Part shown: one piece after another, positions 17,594-26,059 of the stretch
How positions within the stretch are numbered: the stretch's first letter is position 1
Layout: the number at the start of each line of letters is the position of its first letter
Source of the DNA: JAICJC01 sp963757605
Lineage (GTDB): Bacteria; Actinomycetota; Thermoleophilia; Gaiellales; JAICJC01
Assembly: GCA_963757605.1 (NCBI GenBank)
Contig: CAVWSF010000005.1
Location: 930,001-994,000, forward strand
Length of the DNA stretch: 64,000 nt
Reading direction: 5' to 3'
The notes under the pieces: generated by a model
Database searches by the model: none
What the model saw: the letters and a program-made list of their open reading frames with translations, nothing else
What the model was told of the DNA's origin: nothing
Made by a program: the position numbers and the translations under genes

Positions 17594-18409
17594 GGTCTAG
17601 AACGATCGTGCGAGCGGATCCGGTTCGGCGCCGGCGCGCCGGGCATCGAGCGCGCCGCGGTCGAGCTCCGCGGTCACGGGTTCGCCCCGCACCGCCACGA
17701 CACCTACGCGATCGGGATCACGACCGCCGGCGTCCAGGTCTTCCGGTATCGCGGCCGCCGTCACGTCTGCCTTCCCGGCCAGGTGCACGTCCTTCACCCC
17801 GACGAGCTCCACGACGGCGGCCCGGGCACCGATGCTGGCTTCGCCTACCGGATCGTCTACGTCGAGCCGGAGCTCGTCCGCGCGGCGCTCGGCGGCGGAG
17901 CGCTGCCGTTCGTCGGCGAGCCCGTGCACGACCCGGCGCCGGCGGCGGACGATCTCGTGCGCATCCTCGACGGCCTGGACGACCCGATCGGCGATCTCGC
18001 CCGAAGCGACGCGACCGCGGCCGTCGCCCATCTCCTGCTGGCGTTGAGCGGCAGGCCCGACCCCGAGGGCCCGATCGACCTGACCGCCGTCGCCCGCGTG
18101 CGCGAGCATCTGGCAGCCCACGCGGCCCAGCAGACGTCCGCGGTCGAGCTCGAGCGGATCGCCGGCATCGACCGCTACACCGTCGCCCGCCACTTCCGCC
18201 GCGCGTACGGCACGAGCCCGGACCGCTACCGGACGATGCGCCGCCTCGCCCTGGCACGCGCGGCGATCGCGGCCGGCGAGCCGCTGGCGCGGGCGGCGGC
18301 CGACGCGGGCTTCGCGGATCAGAGCCACATGACCCGCCAGTTCGTGCGCGCCTACGGGCTCACGCCGGGGCGGTGGGCCCGGCTCGCGCGGCCGCATTCG
18401 GTCACTTGA
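17561..18409 (+). CDS. AraC family transcriptional regulator
   Basis: 282 residues. N-terminal cupin-type sensor (FAPHRHDTYAIGITTAGVQVF, CLPGQVHVLHPDELHDGG) and C-terminal double helix-turn-helix (LERIAGIDRYTVARHFRRAYG; AAADAGFADQSHMTRQFVRAYGLTPGRW). ATG 17561 is the only ATG/GTG/TTG in frame that keeps the N terminus. Divergent and start-overlapping with the LysE exporter, which it probably controls, as AraC-LysE pairs often do. Confidence 0.93.
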   Translation: MHPTLRGLEGPGLERSCERIRFGAGAPGIERAAVELRGHGFAPHRHDTYAIGITTAGVQVFRYRGRRHVCLPGQVHVLHPDELHDGGPGTDAGFAYRIVYVEPELVRAALGGGALPFVGEPVHDPAPAADDLVRILDGLDDPIGDLARSDATAAVAHLLLALSGRPDPEGPIDLTAVARVREHLAAHAAQQTSAVELERIAGIDRYTVARHFRRAYGTSPDRYRTMRRLALARAAIAAGEPLARAAADAGFADQSHMTRQFVRAYGLTPGRWARLARPHSVT

Positions 18410-18466
18410 ACGGGTGATCTTTCCTGGACGACCGCAGGATTCCCGCCGCCGGCGGGTTTACCGGTC

Positions 18467-19447
18467 ATGCACCAGCGGGGCCAGACGCTTCCTCTCATCT
18501 GTCTCTTCATGGTCTCGCTCCTGGGCGTGAGCGGGATGGTGCTCGACCTCGGGAACGCCTACGCCCAGCGGCGGGCCGTTCAGAACGAAGCCGACGCCGC
18601 GGCGCTCGCCGGTGCCGATGCCGTACCGGGCGGCGGCAGCGTCGCCGCCGCGGCCCAGCAGATGGCCGCCAAGAACGGGCGGCCCGGCGACCAGGTGACG
18701 GTCACCGTGACGGGCACGGACACGGTGACCGTCACCGTGGACCGCACGGCACCGACGTACTTCCTCAAGGTGTTCGGCAGGACCTCGATCGCCATCTCCT
18801 CGACCGCCGTCGCCAGGATCGAGGCGCTCGGCGCGGTCAGGGGGCACGTCTCGCCCTACGCGGTCACCCGCGACGCGTACGCGAACGGCACCGGCACCAC
18901 ACTCTTCAAGGAGAACCAGCCGGGCGCCTACGGGACGATCGACCTGCCGACGACCGACAACACGACCGGCGGGAGCTGCACCGGCAACACGAACAAGGGG
19001 ACGCCGTCGATCATCAAGGACGAGCTGTCGGACCAGCTCCCGGCCGGCACGCTCGTGGTCGGCGGCTGCCTCTCGGTGAAGTCGGGCGCCTCGCAGCCGT
19101 CCGGCAACATCGTCAACCAGATCCCGCCCGGCAACAACCTGATGAGCCAGGACCTCCAGCCCATCGGGAACGGCCAGTACCAGGTGATCCTGCAGTCATG
19201 GACCGATTCGAACGGGCTGCCGCCGAGGCTCATGTACATCCCGATCGTCGACCAGCTCCCCGGCGGAAACGGCGACGCGATCATCACCGGCTTCGCCTGG
19301 TTCTACATGACGAGCTCGTCGGGCGGCGGAAGCGGCCTCACGATCCGCGGCCAGTGGATCACGCTGCAGCTTCCGCCCACGGCGGAGACGACCCAGTACG
19401 TGCCGGGGGCGATCGGCCAGGTCCTCACCTCGGAGCTCGTCGGCTAG
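18467..19447 (+). CDS. Tad pilus-associated secreted protein (TadG-like N terminus)
   Basis: 326 residues. N terminus RGQTLPLICLFMVSLLGVSGMVLDLGNAYAQRRAVQNEADAAALAGA is the classic TadE/TadG-like pattern: short polar head, one membrane helix, then a helix ending in ADAAALAGA. The rest is an extracellular domain rich in Gly, Ser, Thr and Asn with two cysteines (SCTG, GGCLS). No other Tad gene is adjacent. It precedes an ECF sigma gene by 69 bp on the same strand, so the sigma factor could respond to the envelope or pilus state. Confidence 0.8.
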   Translation: MHQRGQTLPLICLFMVSLLGVSGMVLDLGNAYAQRRAVQNEADAAALAGADAVPGGGSVAAAAQQMAAKNGRPGDQVTVTVTGTDTVTVTVDRTAPTYFLKVFGRTSIAISSTAVARIEALGAVRGHVSPYAVTRDAYANGTGTTLFKENQPGAYGTIDLPTTDNTTGGSCTGNTNKGTPSIIKDELSDQLPAGTLVVGGCLSVKSGASQPSGNIVNQIPPGNNLMSQDLQPIGNGQYQVILQSWTDSNGLPPRLMYIPIVDQLPGGNGDAIITGFAWFYMTSSSGGGSGLTIRGQWITLQLPPTAETTQYVPGAIGQVLTSELVG

Positions 19448-19480
19448 CGCGATGGCTCTCCAGGCGGCACCGCGACCTGC

Positions 19481-19496
19481 CGATACATCCGTATCG
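19481..19496. promoter_or_regulatory. CGATAC-ATCC-GTATCG inverted repeat upstream of ECF gene
   Basis: 6-bp arms with a 4-bp spacer, 21 bp before the GTG at 19517. Position suits an operator or part of the sigma gene promoter. Confidence 0.35.
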
Positions 19497-19516
19497 CAGG
19501 GAGTCCTGCGCAAATC

Positions 19517-20953
19517 GTGTCCCGGGAGAGTGGCGCGGTGTTGGTCGAAGGCGCGGCGGTACGCACGGAGTCAGGGCGCCAGCTCACCATGCTCTACAAG
19601 GAGCATGCGGCAGAGGCGTTCCGCTACGCCCTGCACCTCACCGGGCGTCGCGCCGACGCCGAGGACGTCGTCCAGCACGTGTTCCTGCAGGCCCACCGCC
19701 ACCTCGAGTCCGGGCGGTCGCTCGTGAGCCCGCGGTCGTGGCTGCTCACGGCCGTGAAGCACCGGGCGTTCAACCTCGCCCGCGACCGGCACGAGATCCC
19801 CCTCGAGGCTCCGTGCGCCGCGCTGGCTGCCGGCGCCTCGCCCCGCGACGAGGCGGCGGAGCTGGCGGAGGTGCGCGCCATGCTGTGGACGCTGCCCGAG
19901 GCCCAACACCACGCGTTCGTGCTCCGGCACTGGAGCGGCCTTTCGCAGGCCGAGATCGCAGAGGTCCTCGACACGACGCCGTCTGCGGTCGAGTCGCTGC
20001 TCGTCCGCGCCCGCGGCGCACTCGTCCGCTCGCACGAGTCCGCTTCCGGCGCGTGCGGCCGCGTCCGCCGGCGGCTGCTCGAGTCCTCTGCGCTCGCAGC
20101 GGCCGACGAGGCGCATCTCGACGAGTGTCGCCCCTGCCGCCACGCGCGCACCCGGCTGGCACGGGCAGCCGACCTCGCCGGGGCGCTCGGCCTGGTTCCC
20201 GGCGCCCACGTGGCCCACACGATCGCCGGGCTCGTCCCGGGCTTCTCGGCCCATGCCGCCACGTCGACCGCCGCGGTCGCCGGGGCCGGCGGTGCCGGGG
20301 CGGCGGGTGCTGGTGCCGGCGCGTCGGGGGCGACTGCGACCTTGAGCACGACCACCGCGGTGACGACGGCCGGCAAGGTGGCCGTGGCCGCCAAGACCGC
20401 GCTCGCCGTGGCGGCCGCGACGGCTGTGGTGGGCGGCGTCCCCGTGGCACACCATGCGTTCTCGAAGCTGATCGACCGGCATCGGTCCACCGCGTCGGCC
20501 GCAGGTGGGCACGCATCCCACCGCGGATCCACGGCCGGTGAGGTGTCGGTGCCTCTTCCCTCCCCGCCGATGGCGGCCGCGCCGTCCGGGGGCGATCCGG
20601 CCGGCGGCCCACCCGCCCAGAAGCCGGGCAAGCATCTCGGCGGCGGGCGTGGCCGCGGAACGTCGCCGCATCCGGGCGGGAAGCCCGCCGATCCCGGCGC
20701 TCCCACCGCATCGGGCGCAGTGCCGGGGAACGGCAAGGGCCTGGGGGCCGGCGGCAACGGCAAGGCGAAGGCGGTCGGCAAGCCCGCCGGAGCCGGCGGC
20801 GGCAAGCCGGTGGGTACGAGCGGCAACGGGGAAGGCAAGCCGGCGGGCGCCGGTGGCGGCAAGCCGACGGACGCCGGCGGTGGCAATGGCAACGGGAACG
20901 CCGGCGGCAACGGGAACGCCGGCGGAAACGGGAACGCCGGCGGGAAGCCCTAG
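19517..20953 (+). CDS. ECF sigma factor fused to zinc-finger-like motif, membrane helix and Gly/Asn-rich tail
   Basis: 478 residues. Region 2 at ~23-95 (LYKEHAAEAFRYALHLTGRR, ADAEDVVQHVFLQAHRHL) and region 4 at ~117-172 (LPEAQHHAFVLRHWSGLSQ, AEIAEVLDTTPSAVESLLVR). Then an anti-sigma-like zinc motif, H200-x3-C204-x2-C207, a hydrophobic segment at ~288-310 (ALAVAAATAVVGGVPV), and ~165 residues of Pro, Gly, Asn, Lys low-complexity sequence ending in repeats of GGNGNA. The arrangement implies a sigma factor tethered to the membrane with an outside tail, so release by proteolysis would be needed, or the factor works at the membrane. Its stop overlaps the convergent PolX stop (CTAG). Confidence 0.88.
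   Translation: MSRESGAVLVEGAAVRTESGRQLTMLYKEHAAEAFRYALHLTGRRADAEDVVQHVFLQAHRHLESGRSLVSPRSWLLTAVKHRAFNLARDRHEIPLEAPCAALAAGASPRDEAAELAEVRAMLWTLPEAQHHAFVLRHWSGLSQAEIAEVLDTTPSAVESLLVRARGALVRSHESASGACGRVRRRLLESSALAAADEAHLDECRPCRHARTRLARAADLAGALGLVPGAHVAHTIAGLVPGFSAHAATSTAAVAGAGGAGAAGAGAGASGATATLSTTTAVTTAGKVAVAAKTALAVAAATAVVGGVPVAHHAFSKLIDRHRSTASAAGGHASHRGSTAGEVSVPLPSPPMAAAPSGGDPAGGPPAQKPGKHLGGGRGRGTSPHPGGKPADPGAPTASGAVPGNGKGLGAGGNGKAKAVGKPAGAGGGKPVGTSGNGEGKPAGAGGGKPTDAGGGNGNGNAGGNGNAGGNGNAGGKP
20888..20941 (+). repeat. Three 18-bp tandem repeats coding GNGNAG
   Basis: Units 20888-20905 and 20906-20923 are identical; 20924-20941 differs by one base. They encode the end of the sigma factor tail and could change in number by slippage. 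Confidence 0.8.
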
Positions 20954-22545
20954 ACGAGGGCCGCGAGCGGCCGGGCGTTCACGACCGCCGACCGCGGCGC
21001 TCCGCCGCGGCGCGCGACGTGGACGGCGTAGCGCATGTTCGCGAGGCCGGCCGCGGAGTGGGAGTCGCTCGAGCAGACGATGTCGACTCCCGCCGCGAGC
21101 GCCTCGCGCACGTGGGCCCCGGAGAGGTCGAGCCTGCTCGGAAGGCCGTTCACCTCCAGCGCGACACCCGTCTGGAGCGCGACCTCGATCGTGCGCTCGA
21201 GGTCGAGCGCGTTCTCGGGCCGGTGGCCGACGATCCGGCCCGTCGGGTGGCTGAGGCAGCGCGCGGCGGGGTGCTGCATCGCGTGCGTCACCCGGGCGGT
21301 CAGCTCGCGCCGCGGCGCCCGCTGGCCGGCATGGAGCGAGATCTGCACCCAGTCGAGCTCGGCCAGGACGTCGTCGGGGAGGTCGAGCGAGCCGTCCGGG
21401 AGGATGTCGCACTCGATCCCGCGCAGCACGCGGAACGGCGCCAGCTCCTCGTTCACCTGCGCGATCTCGGCCGCCTGCCTGCGCACGCCGTCGGCGTCGA
21501 GGCCGGGGACGGCACCGACGCTGGGCGTGTGGTCGCAGATCGCGACGTAGTCGTATCCGCGCGACATGGCCGCCCCCGCGACCTCTCGCACCGTCGCCCG
21601 CCCGTCCGACCAGGTCGAGTGGCAGTGCAGGTCGCCGCGGATCTCGTCCATCTCCACGAGGTCGTCCGGCACGGCGACGCCCGGGGCGTCGCGAAGCTCC
21701 GGCGGCACGTGATCGAGGCCGGCGGCCCGGAAGACGGCCTCCTCGTCGGCGGCGTCGGGCAGCGGCTCGATCGACGCGACGTACTCGGCCGACCCCGTGG
21801 CCCGCACGAGCGCCGTCCCGAACCGGCCGGGGGGCGCGACCACGAGCTCGACCGGGATCCCCTCGACCGTCATGCCGGTCTCGGCGTCGAGCATGGCGAC
21901 GATCTCCGGCAGCTCGGCGAAGCGGCGCCGTGCGGCATCGGCATCCTCCGACGCAACTGCCACCGCGAGCCGTGTCGGGGTCTCGTGCCATCTGCGCGGG
22001 TCTCCGGCGACGACGCCGCCCAGACCGGCCGCGATCCGCTCCGACAGCGCCAGGGCGTCGCTCAGCATGAGCGCCCTGCTCGCCGGCGGTGCCGCCGACG
22101 AGAGTGCCGCTGCGATCCTCGCCTCCGTCTCGGGGCCGATGCCACTGACCTCCTGGAGCCTGCCCTCCGCCGCGGCGGCTCGCAGCTCCTCGACGGTGCG
22201 AACGCCCAGCGCGGCGCCGATCTCGACGAACCGCTTCGCCGAGAACCCGTGCATCCGCCCGAACGCCGCAAGCTCGGGCGACACGGTCGCCCGCAGCTCC
22301 TCGACCTCCGCGAGCTGCCCGGTCTCGACCAGCTCGCGCAGACGGGCCTCGATCCCCACGCCGATGCCCCGCAGGCTGCGCACCCGGCCCTCGCGGACGA
22401 GGTCGGAGACCGGGACTGCCGTCGTGCGAACGAGGTCGGCGGCCCGCCGGTAGGCCCGGGTGGCGTACGAGCTCGCCTCCGCCAGCTCGAGCAGCGCAGC
22501 GTACTCGTCGAGGGCCGAGGCGAGCTCCGCGTTCGTCGGCGGCAC
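20950..22545 (-). CDS. polX: PolX-like protein with PHP phosphoesterase domain and degenerate polymerase palm
   Basis: 531 residues. N-terminal helix-hairpin-helix region (SLRGIGVGIEARLRELVETG, VSGIGPETEARIAAAL). The pol-beta palm follows but GS-x-RR and the paired aspartates of active PolX are replaced (VVAGDPRRWHETPTRLAVAV), so DNA synthesis is doubtful. The C-terminal PHP domain is intact: HCHSTWSDG, ICDHTPS, GIECDILPDG, SLHAG, LSHPTGR, CSSDSHS, all metal-ligand motifs for a 3'-5' exonuclease or phosphatase. GTG start with TAGCAT (22558-22553) 7 nt upstream, so it has its own promoter although it follows the lipid-phosphate genes by 18 bp. Confidence 0.88.
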   Translation of the reverse strand: MPPTNAELASALDEYAALLELAEASSYATRAYRRAADLVRTTAVPVSDLVREGRVRSLRGIGVGIEARLRELVETGQLAEVEELRATVSPELAAFGRMHGFSAKRFVEIGAALGVRTVEELRAAAAEGRLQEVSGIGPETEARIAAALSSAAPPASRALMLSDALALSERIAAGLGGVVAGDPRRWHETPTRLAVAVASEDADAARRRFAELPEIVAMLDAETGMTVEGIPVELVVAPPGRFGTALVRATGSAEYVASIEPLPDAADEEAVFRAAGLDHVPPELRDAPGVAVPDDLVEMDEIRGDLHCHSTWSDGRATVREVAGAAMSRGYDYVAICDHTPSVGAVPGLDADGVRRQAAEIAQVNEELAPFRVLRGIECDILPDGSLDLPDDVLAELDWVQISLHAGQRAPRRELTARVTHAMQHPAARCLSHPTGRIVGHRPENALDLERTIEVALQTGVALEVNGLPSRLDLSGAHVREALAAGVDIVCSSDSHSAAGLANMRYAVHVARRGGAPRSAVVNARPLAALV

Positions 22546-22563
22546 GCCGGGAATGCTAGGACG

Positions 22564-23391
22564 CTAGATCCGGCGGTAGCGCGCGTCGGCGATCGAGTAA
22601 AGGCCGAACGCGACCAGGCCCGCCGCCACCAGGAAGAGCAGCGCCGTGCCGTAGGTCTGGTGCGCGAGCTTCGCGAGCGCGCCGTCCAGGCCCACCGCCT
22701 TCTTGGGCGCGTAGTCGACCGCGGCCCGCACCACGAAGATCCCGATCAGCCCGAAGGCCACCATCCGGGCCAGGTGCCCGACGACCCCGATGACGGTGAT
22801 CCACCGCCTGGCGGTCGGGCCCATCTTCTCGGTCTTGTCCTCCTCGAGGAACTTGCGCGAGATGCCCTTGTAGCCCTGATAGAGCGCGACACCGATGAAG
22901 ACCACGCCCGCGGCGCCGACGATCCACCGGCCGGCGGGCCAGCTGAGCACGCCGGCCGTCGACGAGTGCGCGTTGCCGGAGCTGCTCGATGTGCCGAGCA
23001 GCACCGCCACGGCGAGGGCGCACATCGCCGCGTACGAAAGGCCGCTTGCGAGCGCCACGATGCGTCCCGAGGCCGAGCTGTCGCCGCCGCCCTCAGGGCC
23101 GCGGCCATACGCCGCTTGGACGAAGCGCCAGAGCGCGTACCCGCCGAGCCCGATCGCCACGGCGACCAGGAGGCCGTGGCCGAACGGCTGCTTCTCGATG
23201 GTCTGCATCGCGCCGCGCTGGTTCGTCTTCTCGTTCGAGGAGTGGATCGCGACCTGGATCGCGAGCAGCCCGATCGTCGCGTAGATCACGCCGCGGGCGA
23301 CGAACCCGATTCGAGCCAGCGCCTCGAACGCCGGGCTGTGGGTCGCACGCCTGCCCTCGCTTCGAACATCTGTCGAGATGGTGGTGTTCAC
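22564..23391 (-). CDS. DUF1206 membrane protein
   Basis: 275 residues with six membrane helices arranged as three two-helix repeats, each starting with an Arg-x-Gly-Tyr/Phe-x-Ala-[RK]-Gly type motif (ARIGFVARGVIYATIGLLA; ASGLSYAAMCALAV; GVVGHLARMVAFGLIGIF), the pattern of DUF1206. Function unknown. GTG at 23391 overlaps the stop of the diacylglycerol kinase gene (GTGA) and a GGAGGGGG site precedes it. Its place suggests a role in membrane-lipid maintenance. Confidence 0.85.
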   Translation of the reverse strand: MNTTISTDVRSEGRRATHSPAFEALARIGFVARGVIYATIGLLAIQVAIHSSNEKTNQRGAMQTIEKQPFGHGLLVAVAIGLGGYALWRFVQAAYGRGPEGGGDSSASGRIVALASGLSYAAMCALAVAVLLGTSSSSGNAHSSTAGVLSWPAGRWIVGAAGVVFIGVALYQGYKGISRKFLEEDKTEKMGPTARRWITVIGVVGHLARMVAFGLIGIFVVRAAVDYAPKKAVGLDGALAKLAHQTYGTALLFLVAAGLVAFGLYSIADARYRRI

Positions 23392-24293
23392 GATCGTCCC
23401 CCTCCGTTGGCGTTCGTCGACGTCGGCACCCGCACCGTGATCGCGCCGGGCTCGACCTCGAGCCGGTACGACTTCACCTTCGACCGGGCTCCGCCGTCGA
23501 GCTCGTACGGCACCTTCCGGTCGAGCTTGACCTTCACCTTGCGGCCCTGCGTCACCCGGAAGAACGGCGAGCGCTCCGGGCTGCCCGCAACCGTTCGCGC
23601 CACAGTCCGCGTCCACTCAGCGACGCCGTCGGCCGTTATGACGGCGATGTCGATCCGGCCGTCGTCCGGGACGGCGTCTGCGAACACTTCGACGCCTGCG
23701 AAGAGGGCGCCCACGTTGCCGGCGAGGACGCAGGTCGCCGGGCCGTCATACCAGGGCGCGCCATCGACTTTGATGGAGGCGCCGAACGAGGGAGTGCGCA
23801 TGCTCTTGGCGCCGGTCCAGAGATAGGCCGCCCTGCCGAGGCGGTCCTTGAGCGCGCCGTCGGCCCCGCCGATCATGTCGGCGTCGAAGCCCGCGCCGGC
23901 CATGACGGCGAAGCGCTCCCCGTTCAGGCTCGCAAGGTCGATCGGTCGCTCCGCTCCGTGCAATCCCGTGACGACAGCGCCCTCGATGTCCTTCGGGATC
24001 CCCAGGTTGGACGCGAGCAGATTGGAGGTTCCGGCGGGCACGATCGAGACGGTGCTGCCCGTCCCGGCCAGGGTGTCGATGCAGCGCTGCGCCATCCCGT
24101 CCCCGCCCCAGACGACGAAGTGCTCCGCGCCCTGCTCGAGCAGCCGGTGCAGCTGCTTGGGTGCCTTGCGGCTCTTGGGGACCTCCGCCCAGAGCGGGTC
24201 GGAGACGCCGTGGCGGGCGAGCACGCGGCGGAGCTCGGGCAGCCCGCCGTCGACGGTCTTCCCGCTGTGGGCGATGACAGCGATCCTGGTCAC
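23388..24293 (-). CDS. Diacylglycerol/lipid kinase (DagK/YegS family)
   Basis: 301 residues. ATP-binding motif VVWGGDGMAQRCIDTLAG and IVPAGTSNLLASNLGIP are the family hallmarks; VMAGAGFDADMIGGADG and FADAVPDDGRIDIAVI mark the second domain. Phosphorylates diacylglycerol to phosphatidic acid, the reverse of the adjacent PAP2 phosphatase. GTG at 24293 overlaps the PAP2 stop, so the two are coupled. Confidence 0.92.
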   Translation of the reverse strand: MTRIAVIAHSGKTVDGGLPELRRVLARHGVSDPLWAEVPKSRKAPKQLHRLLEQGAEHFVVWGGDGMAQRCIDTLAGTGSTVSIVPAGTSNLLASNLGIPKDIEGAVVTGLHGAERPIDLASLNGERFAVMAGAGFDADMIGGADGALKDRLGRAAYLWTGAKSMRTPSFGASIKVDGAPWYDGPATCVLAGNVGALFAGVEVFADAVPDDGRIDIAVITADGVAEWTRTVARTVAGSPERSPFFRVTQGRKVKVKLDRKVPYELDGGARSKVKSYRLEVEPGAITVRVPTSTNANGGGRS

Positions 24294-25093
24294 GCCGGCG
24301 AGCTCCTGCGCGCGGCCGCACCGGCCACGCGGGCGGCGGTGAGGGCGACGAGGATGCAGCCGATGCCGATCAGCAGGCCTGCAGTGACGTCGGTCGGGTG
24401 GTGCATGCCGCGGTACATCCGGGCCAGGCCGACGAGCAGCGGGATCGCGATCGCGACCAGCCAGATGACGGCCCGAAGCGCGCGGCTTCGAACCCACGAC
24501 GTGAGCAGGAGCGCGATCCCGCAGTAGACGGCGACCGACGCGGCGGTGTGGCCGGAATAGAAGCTGTCGCTCACCGGCAGGTCGTCAAGCCGGCCCACGT
24601 GCGGCCGCTGCCGGTCGATCGCCAGCGTGGTGACCCGGTACGTGGCAGCCTCCACGGCGATCGCCGTAACGATGAACGCGGCGGCCCGCCACTTGCGCAG
24701 GACGACGGCGACAAGCACCGTCACGGCGACGAGCGCCGGGATGGCGTAGACGTCGCCGATCCCCGAGACCCAGAAGGAGATGTCGGTGCGAAGCGCCGTG
24801 CGGTGATCCGCGAGCCAGACGTTGATGTGCTCGTCCCGGTGGCCGAAGCCGTTCTCGGGGAGCGCGTAATGCTGCAGCGCCCACCCCGCCGCGACGGCGA
24901 GGCCGGCGAGCACCGCGAATCCGAGTACGGCGACGACGAGGTATGCGCGCACCGGGTGACCGGCCATGGAACGTCCCAGGCGTCCCGAAAAGCCGCGAGG
25001 TTCGAGCAGCGAACGCCCGTCGCGCCGGGAGCGAGCGCCGGTGTCGGGGCGGGTCGCCTCACGCGAACGAGCTGTCTGTGGGTGGGCAGTCAT
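24290..25093 (-). CDS. PAP2 family phosphatase, membrane-bound
   Basis: 267 residues, six helices. Motifs: C1 IDRQRPHVG, C2 SGHTAASVA, C3 RMYRGMHHPTDV with catalytic His residues. Removes phosphate from lipid phosphates such as phosphatidic acid or undecaprenyl pyrophosphate. ATG 25093 is used, with ATG 24968 (MAGHPVRAYLVV) as alternative since the first 40 residues are an unconserved basic tail. First gene of a minus-strand operon with the lipid kinase, DUF1206 and PolX genes; divergent from a second PAP2 gene 45 bp away. Confidence 0.88.
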   Translation of the reverse strand: MTAHPQTARSREATRPDTGARSRRDGRSLLEPRGFSGRLGRSMAGHPVRAYLVVAVLGFAVLAGLAVAAGWALQHYALPENGFGHRDEHINVWLADHRTALRTDISFWVSGIGDVYAIPALVAVTVLVAVVLRKWRAAAFIVTAIAVEAATYRVTTLAIDRQRPHVGRLDDLPVSDSFYSGHTAASVAVYCGIALLLTSWVRSRALRAVIWLVAIAIPLLVGLARMYRGMHHPTDVTAGLLIGIGCILVALTAARVAGAAARRSSPA

Positions 25094-25138
25094 GATGGCT
25101 CGGGTTTTCCCGCATCGGGTCGGGGCAAACTGATTCGC

Positions 25139-26059
25139 GTGCCGGTCGTCGCCCTGATCCTGGTCTCGACCACCGCGGGGCTCGTGGCCTGGCGGGTCGC
25201 TGGCGCCGCCCTGCACACGTGGTGGGGACGAGCCCCGGGAGCGGCCGCCGCGGCGGAGCTGCGGAGCCACAGCCGGCGGACGCGATTCGTGCGAAGCAGG
25301 CTCGATGCGGAAGTCGTGACCGGGCTGGCGCTGACCCTGGCGCTCGCGGCGACGGTTGTCGCCGGCGTCGTCGTCGGGCTGCTTGCGCTCGTCATCCGCC
25401 GAAGCGACGTTCTCGCCGGCGTCGACTCCTCCGCGGCAGACTGGGCCCGGGATCACAGCGGCCCGGCGTCGCACCGGATCCTCGAGGCGGTGACGAGCCT
25501 GGCCTCGACCGAGTGGGTGATCGCGATCGCCGTGGTCGTCGGGGCGATCGAGTGGGCGCGCGCCCCCAGCAGGTGGATCCCGTTCTATCTCGCGACCGTC
25601 ACCCTGGGCGACTCGGTCGTCACGAACCTCGTGAAGGGAGCCGTCGACCGGGCGCGCCCGGCGATCGAGCCCGTCGCGGCGACGCTCGGCCCGTCGTTCC
25701 CGAGCGGGCACTCCTCGACCGCCGCCGCCTTCTTCGCCGCCCTGGCGCTGCTCGCCGGCCGCCGCCGTCCGCACGCCCAGAAGGCCGTCCTGGCCGGTGC
25801 AGCCGTCGGCCTCGCGGTCGCCGTCGCGTGCAGCCGCGTGCTGCTCGACCTGCACTGGCTCTCGGACGTCGTCGGCGGGCTCGTCCTGGGGTGGGGCTGG
25901 TTCGCGCTCTGCACGGCGGCGTTCGGCGGCTGGATGCTCAGGTTCGGGGCGCCCGTGGAGGCCGCGGCTCAGCCGGCCCCGGCCCGCTCCCCGTCCGCCA
26001 GGACACGGGCGTGGAGCGAGCGCAGCGCAGTGGAGGGTTCGCCCTCCTCCGAGCGGTAG
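25139..26059 (+). CDS. Second PAP2 family phosphatase
   Basis: 306 residues with N-terminal helix, then the PAP2 core: KGAVDRARPAIE (C1), SFPSGHSSTAAA (C2), CSRVLLDLHWLSDVVGG (C3). Substrate likely a lipid (pyro)phosphate at the outer membrane face. Divergent from the first PAP2 gene, suggesting common control. The last 91 bp overlap the 3' end of the convergent PhoD gene. Confidence 0.88.
   Translation: MPVVALILVSTTAGLVAWRVAGAALHTWWGRAPGAAAAAELRSHSRRTRFVRSRLDAEVVTGLALTLALAATVVAGVVVGLLALVIRRSDVLAGVDSSAADWARDHSGPASHRILEAVTSLASTEWVIAIAVVVGAIEWARAPSRWIPFYLATVTLGDSVVTNLVKGAVDRARPAIEPVAATLGPSFPSGHSSTAAAFFAALALLAGRRRPHAQKAVLAGAAVGLAVAVACSRVLLDLHWLSDVVGGLVLGWGWFALCTAAFGGWMLRFGAPVEAAAQPAPARSPSARTRAWSERSAVEGSPSSER

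Noticed and set aside
20888..20941. Short tandem repeats considered as a CRISPR array
   Set aside because: Units are contiguous 18-bp in-frame codon repeats without spacers, inside a coding region.
21019..23826. Open frame of 935 codons on the plus strand opposite PolX and DUF1206
   Set aside because: Antisense shadow of conserved minus-strand genes; no recognisable motif.
25969..26059. 91-bp convergent overlap of PAP2 and PhoD considered an annotation error
   Set aside because: Both C termini are read in open frames without an earlier stop, and the overlapping part is the poorly conserved PAP2 tail, so the overlap is accepted.
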